64,000 bases of DNA. Source: UBA7236 sp035439505 (GTDB lineage Bacteria > Bacteroidota > Bacteroidia > Chitinophagales > BACL12). The notes below the pieces were generated by a model. The model was not told the origin of the DNA. It searched no databases and worked only from the letters and a program-made list of their open reading frames with translations. The stretch spans positions 1 to 64,000 of the forward strand of contig DAORKJ010000008.1 in assembly GCA_035439505.1 (NCBI GenBank), in the 5' to 3' direction. A program made the position numbers and the translations under genes. This document shows, piece by piece, positions 58,119 to 64,000 of this stretch (positions within the stretch are counted from its first letter, which is position 1; every line of letters begins with the position of its first letter).

Positions 58119-60062
58119 TCATTCAATAACCATTTTTACAAATTGGGCATATTCCTCATTAATTTGAATCATATAATATCCCGGAGTTAATGTGCTGATA
58201 TCAATTAAGGATTGATTGGTATACAATGAACCAGTTTGACATAATTTTCCTTCCAAATTATAAATACTATAAGGTGCATTTGTTAATGATGCATCAGCTG
58301 TAATGGTTATTACATTAAAAGCAGGGTTTGGAAATAATTCAAATTGTGTAGCTTCGATTTGTGGAATGGCTGTTAAATTATTGCTGATTGAATCAGTAAT
58401 ACCAATACTGGTATTGTAATATGAACCACTCGGTGTTGTTTCTAGTTTAACTGCTTTTACCATATAAAAATTATTGCCCGGAAGTGGTGTTTCATCCAAA
58501 TAAGGTTCGTTAATCAACATAGTTGTAATTCTATCATATTTACCAAATTCTGTTGATGAGCGATAAACATGATAACCTAACACATCGATATCCGGTGAAG
58601 GTTCGAAATCAATTTCGTAAGCAATGGTAGTATTATCCGGTTGGCTGACAGTTACCTCAGCAACAGGTTTGAAATTATGCATACGTAAAGTTGGATCACC
58701 CATAAAACCCATATGCACATAATGCGGGAAAATATTGGCTTCGTATGTATTTGTATTATTTTGCGTTACCCGAACACTATATCCTATATTTTCACCTAGT
58801 GCCATTTGATGAAATTGCCAGTGTGGTCGACCTGCCCAGCAATTTGTTAATGTCATACCTGAAGCTAATGGTGCACGTAAAAAATTATCAACAGCATCCC
58901 AATCCCCAAAATAACTACCGAATAACATCGTAAAAGCAGATTTTACAGTATCAGCGGCAAATTCAGTTGTAGAACCAACACCGCTTGCTCCCTGATACCA
59001 TCCGCCACCACAACCGTAACTCCATAAATAACTATCGTTGTATAGGGTTGTAAAATAATCGGCCTCATAAATTTCATTTGCCGTAAACATTGGTCCAAAA
59101 TTTCTCCAGCCACTCGACGCAAATGCTTCGCCACCAAATGCGCCAAAATTATCATCAATTAATCCGCGATGATTAAATGTATAAATACCATGTTTGAAAT
59201 TATGCTCACTGTTTAAATATCGTTTTAGTAAGGTTGCTTCATCCACTACAAAAGTTGGCATATTAAATAAATCAACCCTTCCTATTTGCATTTCTACTTT
59301 TGATTTTAACAGCGACTGATCATATTTTCCATCACCTGGAACATTTTGATTTTCGGGTCTGAATGCTACTATATTATCTACTGTTACATCAGTATAATCT
59401 ACATCAACATCTGCATAAATTGCATCAGCCGGCCAGGCTCCCTGATGCTCCGGATGCCCGTCGGGATATATATTGCCGGAATATAAAACCGGAACTCTTC
59501 CGAATAAATACAATGCAGTAATATCCTCATTCGCTTCAGCCCGTGCTATAATCATTTCCCTTACTGCAATTGGTTGCATATCGCGAGCTAGATGCAATTC
59601 CTCAACACTCCAGCCATCACCGGAAATGTCTTTTTTCATTTGATATATTTCTTCAGACATGTCCATTGTAATGGTAGTATCAATTACCAATAAACATGTT
59701 CCTCTATAATCTACCACTTCCATTTTTATTCCACATAATATATATCCGGTAGCAATAATTCCGGAACTGGCTGTGCGTTCAACTTTATATTCATATGCAG
59801 AATCAATAATAATATCTGTATCGGTATAATTAATTGCGGTTCCACTTAATGTTGCAACAGCTGTTCCCCAAGAAGGGTCTGATTTTTCTTTTTTATAAAT
59901 TTTATACTCCGTGGCTGTTGCATAAACCGGCCAAATTAATTCTACAGTAGGTGGTATTTCAGTAACTATTGATGAAACTAAAACAGCGTAGTCTGAAGCC
60001 ACTTGTGCTTTTGCAGAAATAATTAATAATGGCAAACAAATCAGGAGTAATAGTTTTTTCAT
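58119..60062 (-). CDS. T9SS-exported C25 peptidase-like protein with fibronectin III domains
   Basis: A 647-residue secreted protein. A signal peptide (to about AKAQ) precedes an Fn3-like domain (about 30-115), a caspase-like region (about 140-470: ALYLFGRVPVLYSGN, PDGHPEHQGAWPADAIYADVD, ending GFMGDPTLRMHNF), another Fn3 (about 475-570) and a T9SS domain (FELFPNPAFNVITI). The order matches gingipain-like C25 peptidases. Yet where the catalytic HG would be I read C351-G352 (YGCGGGW), and where the Cys would be, S383 (GSYFGDWD). It may therefore be a non-proteolytic homolog. The alignment is by eye. Confidence 0.65.
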   Translation of the reverse strand: MKKLLLLICLPLLIISAKAQVASDYAVLVSSIVTEIPPTVELIWPVYATATEYKIYKKEKSDPSWGTAVATLSGTAINYTDTDIIIDSAYEYKVERTASSGIIATGYILCGIKMEVVDYRGTCLLVIDTTITMDMSEEIYQMKKDISGDGWSVEELHLARDMQPIAVREMIIARAEANEDITALYLFGRVPVLYSGNIYPDGHPEHQGAWPADAIYADVDVDYTDVTVDNIVAFRPENQNVPGDGKYDQSLLKSKVEMQIGRVDLFNMPTFVVDEATLLKRYLNSEHNFKHGIYTFNHRGLIDDNFGAFGGEAFASSGWRNFGPMFTANEIYEADYFTTLYNDSYLWSYGCGGGWYQGASGVGSTTEFAADTVKSAFTMLFGSYFGDWDAVDNFLRAPLASGMTLTNCWAGRPHWQFHQMALGENIGYSVRVTQNNTNTYEANIFPHYVHMGFMGDPTLRMHNFKPVAEVTVSQPDNTTIAYEIDFEPSPDIDVLGYHVYRSSTEFGKYDRITTMLINEPYLDETPLPGNNFYMVKAVKLETTPSGSYYNTSIGITDSISNNLTAIPQIEATQFELFPNPAFNVITITADASLTNAPYSIYNLEGKLCQTGSLYTNQSLIDISTLTPGYYMIQINEEYAQFVKMVIE

Positions 60063-60068
60063 ACAAGG

Positions 60069-60968
60069 TTATTTAAACAAATTCTTAATTGCATTCGCTA
60101 AAACATTGGCAGATAACGGATTTCTTCTAAACCACAATTCCGGTTCAATTATTTCTAATTCCATTACTGCAAGTTGGCCATTGTTGTCGTTAATAATATC
60201 AACCCTAGCATATAATGGTTTCTCAGAACAAGCAGTCACAGCTTTTTCAGCAAATGCTATTTCGCCTGAAGTGGGTGTGTAGTCATGCAAAGTACCGCCA
60301 AAATCATCTTGTACTCTAAAATCTCCCGGCTTCGATTTCTTTAATACGGCATGTGTAAAGATACCATCCATTAACATAAAAGCCACTTCACCTTTGTTAA
60401 TTATTTCGTACTGAAATGGTTGCAACATCATATCTTCATGTTGAATGAGCTCACTAAAGATGTCATTGTGTTTTGCAACATTAGATGTGTTCAAACGATA
60501 GGTGTGACGTGCAGAGCCTGATATAGTAGGTTTAAGCACTGCTTCGTTGAGTTTAAGTTCCGCAAATAAATTACTGAGTTTTTGAGTTTGGCCTTTTTTG
60601 AAATAATATGTTTCAACCGTATTAACCCCGGCTTGTAATAAATCTTTGAAATAGTGTTTATCCAAATTCCATTTTAATAACTGAATGGAATTAATAAATT
60701 GTGTTTTTTCGGAAGTTGCATTTAACCATATTTCAAATTCGGGAAACCTGTCAAAATAATCCCATGTTGTTCGAAATACCACATAATGTGTGGTCGACCA
60801 GTCAAAAAATTTATCGCTCCACGATTTTCTAATAACCCTTAATCCTTTTTCTTCCAATGCTTTGGTTAAAATAGCATCATCGGTTAAAATATTTTGGATA
60901 TATGGAGTGAGTTCTGTCGGATTGCAATAACGGTCTTCAGTTAATAAAACAATATCCCAGGTTTTCAT
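60069..60968 (-). CDS. ATP-grasp enzyme, DcsG/glutathione-synthetase-like
   Basis: A 299-residue cytosolic ligase-fold protein. The ATP-grasp pattern is visible in AVLKPTISGSARHTYRL (Lys, Gly-rich loop), MLQPFQYEIINKGEVAFMLMDG and the C-terminal RVDIINDNNGQLAVMELEIIEPELWFR with its metal-binding Glu/Asn-type ends. The N-domain has DIVLLTEDRYCNPTELTPYIQN and TTWDYFDRFPEFEIWL, as in DcsG (D-cycloserine biosynthesis) relatives. The product is unknown. Upstream is a four-span protein whose stop lies 2 bases before this ATG; a GTG start would overlap it by 4. Confidence 0.85.
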   Translation of the reverse strand: MKTWDIVLLTEDRYCNPTELTPYIQNILTDDAILTKALEEKGLRVIRKSWSDKFFDWSTTHYVVFRTTWDYFDRFPEFEIWLNATSEKTQFINSIQLLKWNLDKHYFKDLLQAGVNTVETYYFKKGQTQKLSNLFAELKLNEAVLKPTISGSARHTYRLNTSNVAKHNDIFSELIQHEDMMLQPFQYEIINKGEVAFMLMDGIFTHAVLKKSKPGDFRVQDDFGGTLHDYTPTSGEIAFAEKAVTACSEKPLYARVDIINDNNGQLAVMELEIIEPELWFRRNPLSANVLANAIKNLFK

Positions 60969-60970
60969 GC

Positions 60971-61318
60971 TCACGATTTTTTCGACAAGTAATAACCGGC
61001 CACACCAGTCAGACCACCTAAAATTCCCATTACTGCAGATACTATCCCAAATAACCAGTAGTTACTTTTCATAGAAAATAAGTTGGCCATTTTACTGCTC
61101 ATCACACTGTCGTTAGCAATATCTTTTAGGATATATAATACAATCCATGTTGTAAATACGATTAACCAGCAAACAAAAAATGTTTTCCAGCCGGAAGCTA
61201 GTTTCGAAACATAACCTATCAATAGGGTAAGTAAAACAAATATCCACCAAATAGGTAATAAAGTTTGAAGTAAATAACAGATTATAATTCCTGCTATAAT
61301 TATTATTGCTGTTTTCAT
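60971..61318 (-). CDS. Small four-span membrane protein of unknown function
   Basis: A 115-residue protein with four hydrophobic segments (about 2-19, 25-43, 48-66, 85-108) and a short basic tail (YYLSKKS). No family recognised. It lies 2 bases after the penicillin acylase gene and just before the ATP-grasp gene, so these are probably one operon. Confidence 0.8.
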   Translation of the reverse strand: MKTAIIIIAGIIICYLLQTLLPIWWIFVLLTLLIGYVSKLASGWKTFFVCWLIVFTTWIVLYILKDIANDSVMSSKMANLFSMKSNYWLFGIVSAVMGILGGLTGVAGYYLSKKS

Positions 61319-61320
61319 AA

Positions 61321-63810
61321 TTAATTAAATGTTAATGTGAATAATGCTTTTTTACCTGCCGCATCCAAATCTTTAAATAAATACAAAGGATAATACTTTC
61401 CTGCAGCCCAATCGTCAACAAAATTATCGTAGTATTTACTACCAGGATTACCCGATTGGCCACCGGGATAAATTCCAAATGCATTTACAGGTGATGAAAG
61501 TTCAACTATCATGCGCCAACTTGGTCCGTGGGTTTCGCTGGTTGCATTCACAATATTGCGATAACCGCCATTTTTTACCATGAGTTTGCTAAATGCCGGT
61601 ATCTGACTGATATGCATGATATTAGTATGTTTGTGTTGATACCATTGCAAAACATTTTTATCTGCTTTAACTAATGAATCACAAATGGATATCATGCTGC
61701 TAAAACTTTGTTGAACCAAGTCAGCAAATGTTTCCTTTTTGTTAGCAGTTAATTTAAAATCAAATAGCGGATGATTGTCATGGAAATTACGCATCGCTTC
61801 CACAGTAAAGTAAGTATTCGGTTTTACATAAGCAATAGTTTCACTTTGCATTTCATCCCACATTAAGTTATACAACGTATCCCACCAAATTTGATAATAG
61901 GTTGGAGCTAAATCAACTGCATTATTTTCGTAATTCCATTCTTTAAGTTCAGTAAGAATTTTACAGGCATTTTCATCAGTTCTACATGGGTCAGCTAATT
62001 TTGCCAATAAAATTGGTAATGCTTCTGACGCAGCAAGGTTAAAATTATTTTGCTGTAAATTTTGCATATCTGTTACTGTTGCACCTGTTATTTTATTTAA
62101 GGTAGTATTAATTACACGGTTGCGATAAAATTCGAAATCGAAACTGGTATAATAATATGGATAAGTAGAATCCGTAGGATGCTGGTTGGCGGATGCACAA
62201 AAACCTCTAGACGGATTTTTAATTGTTGGATTATGTTCAAATGGAATATATCCCTGATAATCGTCTGCAGGATTAGCACCATCCAAAATAAATTTTCCCT
62301 GACCTTTTTGTTTTAATGGAAATTTGCCTTGTTGTGTTATAGCAATATCTCCCGAATGGGAAGCGAAAATAAAATTCTGAGCAGGGCAACTAAAGTAGGA
62401 GATAGCGTGTCGGTAATCATCATAATTTTTTGCTCTATTCAGTAAATAAAAGGTATTTACTTCTTCCGATTTTTCTAAAGCCAACCAGCGCATTGCCATA
62501 CCTTCCCTGGCAGCTTTGTCTTTTGCTTTAACACCATCAACCATTTTTACATTTTCATACACAACAGGTCCATAATGGGTATAAATTACAGTATCAATAA
62601 CTGCAGCAGCACCACGCACATTTACTGTTTCAATTCTTTTATTGGTTTTTCTCCACCCATTTCCATATTTATATGCCGATTTCGTTTCGTCCTGATATGT
62701 GATGGTATACCAATCTCTAACATCAACTTGCGCATTCGTTACTCCCCATGCAATATCATCATTAAATCCAATAACAATTGCAGGTGCACCTGGTAATGAT
62801 GCACCATAACAATTCATTTCGCCTAATTGTAATTGAATTTCAAACCACAACGAAGGCAAGTTTAATTGTAGATGCGGGTCATTACATAAAATGGGATATC
62901 CGTTTTTTGTTTTACTTCCACCAACTGCCCAGTTGTTTGAACCAACCTGATTTTTTTGATGTTGCTGTTCAAAAATATCCAATACTTTTTTATAATAAAC
63001 ATCACTTGTTGTTGATGCTAATGTATCAGTTGTCGCAGCATCAAAATCGTATATTTTTTCTGTTGGAATAATCGGATCTATGCCTGTTGTATAATCCGGA
63101 TAAAGCGCATTAAAGTCCGCTTCATCAAGTAATTTTTTTAGGTTAGTCATTTCAGCATCATCATCAAAACCGGTAAGTGTACTTGCCATGTATTTTAATA
63201 ACAACGCTGTTTTTAAAGGTGTCCAGGCTTCCGGTTGGTAATTCAATAATTTAAACTCAATGGGATAAGCAGCATACTTTAAACCACTTTTACCATCAGT
63301 TTCATTTATTTGCATAAAGGCATTAACACCATCGGTGTATGCTTGAATACAAGCTTCTAATTTTGGATTATTTTTAATTGTAGCAAGCGCATTTTCAGCG
63401 CCAAAAATCATTCCTTTACGACGCTGTTCTATATCGTATTCAATAAATTTTGGACCAAACAATTCACTTAACCTACCGGCAGCAGCGCGTGTTTGTATAT
63501 CCATTTGCCACAGGCGATATTTAGCTGTAATATAACCTTGCAAATAATATAATGATCGCTCATCATCCGCAAAAACATGCGGAACCAAACGATCATCCAT
63601 TACGATTGTTCCTTTTACCGATGGATCGGTAATATCAACAGTATTACTTTCAAATGCCGTTTTTGTTTCAGCATTAGCCATAAATCCGTTCACAGGATCC
63701 ATGAGTTTACCTAAAGGTGGCAGCGAGCCTATTCCGGTATCTAAAAAATAAATAACAAGTGCAGGTATAACTAAGCAGGCAAGTATTTTGATATATCTCA
63801 TATAAGCCAT
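61321..63810 (-). CDS. Penicillin acylase family amidohydrolase
   Basis: An 829-residue Ntn hydrolase, made as a precursor and self-cleaved into two chains. An N-terminal membrane anchor or signal (about 5-22) precedes the alpha-chain region with LPPLGKLMDPVNGFMANAE, VKGTIVMDDRLVPHVFADDERSLYYLQGY and RLWQMDIQTRAAAGRLSELFG. The nucleophile Ser291 starts the beta chain in QVGSNNWAVGGSKT, where the Gly-Ser cut occurs. ITNAQVDVRDWY and WRMIVELSS...YPGGQSGNPGSKYYDNFV are later signatures. Natural substrate unknown (amide or acyl-homoserine lactone classes). The start may be the ATG 3 codons further in. Confidence 0.96.
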   Translation of the reverse strand: MAYMRYIKILACLVIPALVIYFLDTGIGSLPPLGKLMDPVNGFMANAETKTAFESNTVDITDPSVKGTIVMDDRLVPHVFADDERSLYYLQGYITAKYRLWQMDIQTRAAAGRLSELFGPKFIEYDIEQRRKGMIFGAENALATIKNNPKLEACIQAYTDGVNAFMQINETDGKSGLKYAAYPIEFKLLNYQPEAWTPLKTALLLKYMASTLTGFDDDAEMTNLKKLLDEADFNALYPDYTTGIDPIIPTEKIYDFDAATTDTLASTTSDVYYKKVLDIFEQQHQKNQVGSNNWAVGGSKTKNGYPILCNDPHLQLNLPSLWFEIQLQLGEMNCYGASLPGAPAIVIGFNDDIAWGVTNAQVDVRDWYTITYQDETKSAYKYGNGWRKTNKRIETVNVRGAAAVIDTVIYTHYGPVVYENVKMVDGVKAKDKAAREGMAMRWLALEKSEEVNTFYLLNRAKNYDDYRHAISYFSCPAQNFIFASHSGDIAITQQGKFPLKQKGQGKFILDGANPADDYQGYIPFEHNPTIKNPSRGFCASANQHPTDSTYPYYYTSFDFEFYRNRVINTTLNKITGATVTDMQNLQQNNFNLAASEALPILLAKLADPCRTDENACKILTELKEWNYENNAVDLAPTYYQIWWDTLYNLMWDEMQSETIAYVKPNTYFTVEAMRNFHDNHPLFDFKLTANKKETFADLVQQSFSSMISICDSLVKADKNVLQWYQHKHTNIMHISQIPAFSKLMVKNGGYRNIVNATSETHGPSWRMIVELSSPVNAFGIYPGGQSGNPGSKYYDNFVDDWAAGKYYPLYLFKDLDAAGKKALFTLTFN

Positions 63811-63836
63811 TTAAACATAAAAATAACGATAGTTTA

Positions 63837-64000
63837 TTATGCAATAAAATAAGTTGTTAACCCGAAGATGGCACTTACAGCCAACCAAATTAACATATCG
63901 ATTTTATAACGATAAAGTGCAATCACACTGATTACAATCCAAATTACATTTAACCACTGCACTTCATGCCAATTAATGGACAACAAATTTTCAGCGGTTT
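63837..64000 (-). CDS. C-terminal end of a chromate-transporter-like membrane protein (cut by window edge)
   Basis: About 54 readable residues ending in a stop at 63837: TAENLLSINWHEVQWLNVIWIVISVIALYRYKIDMLIWLAVSAIFGLTTYFIA, written in pieces here as ENLLSINWHEVQ, a helix, YRYKIDML and a second helix. The layout, a helix, a basic R-Y-K-type turn, and a last helix, fits the ChrA end (…FKLNPVWLIL.G..G). It lies 26 bases before the penicillin acylase start in the same direction. Family assignment is tentative as only the tail is visible. Confidence 0.5.
   Translation of the reverse strand, partial: TAENLLSINWHEVQWLNVIWIVISVIALYRYKIDMLIWLAVSAIFGLTTYFIA

Overview
The window is a piece of a Bacteroidota chromosome, by gene content probably from the Chitinophagales/Saprospiria side; species not determinable. 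Grounds: several secreted proteins end in the type IX secretion (T9SS) C-terminal sorting domain (YPNP-type motif), two full TonB-dependent receptors with carboxypeptidase-regulatory N-domains, Bacteroidota-specific families (HU-CCDC81-SPOR, stand-alone plug protein, 67K SppA), AT-rich DNA, almost no Shine-Dalgarno sequences, and many copies of the Bacteroidota promoter TTG-N17-23-TAnnTTTG. Five runs of exactly 100 N (1743, 3954, 7278, 22224, 39243) are scaffold gaps of unknown true length, so it is a draft or metagenome assembly, and five to six genes are cut by them.

Layout. 1-4.1 kb: deoxynucleoside kinase, folK and sppA, with a truncated DUF1016 nuclease-type gene between folK and the kinase. 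4.1-7.4 kb: barrel-less TonB plug protein and a T9SS-exported Asp-box propeller. 7.5-9.0 kb: pyrR-pyrB. 9.0-13.9 kb: secreted proteins: delta-60 repeat protein, deiodinase-like protein with T9SS tail, tandem PAP2/vanadium haloperoxidase-like lipoprotein. 13.9-20.1 kb: AhpD-like protein, YbjN-like protein, ECF sigma factor with a small membrane protein, alpha/beta hydrolase lipoprotein, beta-helix lipoprotein, DUF4389, recX. 20.1-29.4 kb: GH8 glycosidase, DUF1801, DUF486, TonB-domain protein, SMC, aspartate kinase. 29.5-32 kb: acetyltransferase, fructose-bisphosphatase, RNase HI, lipoprotein. 32.3-38.1 kb: large TPR protein, outer-membrane barrel and HU-CCDC81-SPOR protein. 38.4-47.9 kb: CpxP-like protein, TsaC/Sua5 tail, spermidine-synthase-like methyltransferase, M48 peptidase, TonB receptor, four co-directional envelope/secreted proteins, and a membrane/secreted pair. 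48-54.6 kb: GH113-like lipoprotein, then TonB receptor-LytS-LytTR operon. 54.6-64 kb: LOG protein with a 44-residue membrane protein, porin, lipid A-type acyltransferase, pirin, C25-like T9SS protein, ATP-grasp enzyme, penicillin acylase, and the tail of a probable chromate-transporter-like protein.

Most of the window is housekeeping plus cell-envelope genes; I see no transposase, integrase, CRISPR array, tRNA, rRNA or prophage. The most interesting signals are: a series of promoters whose -7 box ends 4-7 bases before the ATG (implying leaderless mRNAs), several enzymes with a visible decayed or duplicated catalytic domain (tandem PAP2, gluzincin-GH113 fusion, C25-like protein), a T9SS-exported deiodinase-like protein with Cys at the selenocysteine position, and the TPR-barrel-SPOR gene set. 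No single locus is a clearly new system; the best candidates are the TPR-barrel-SPOR set and the penicillin acylase-ATP-grasp operon.
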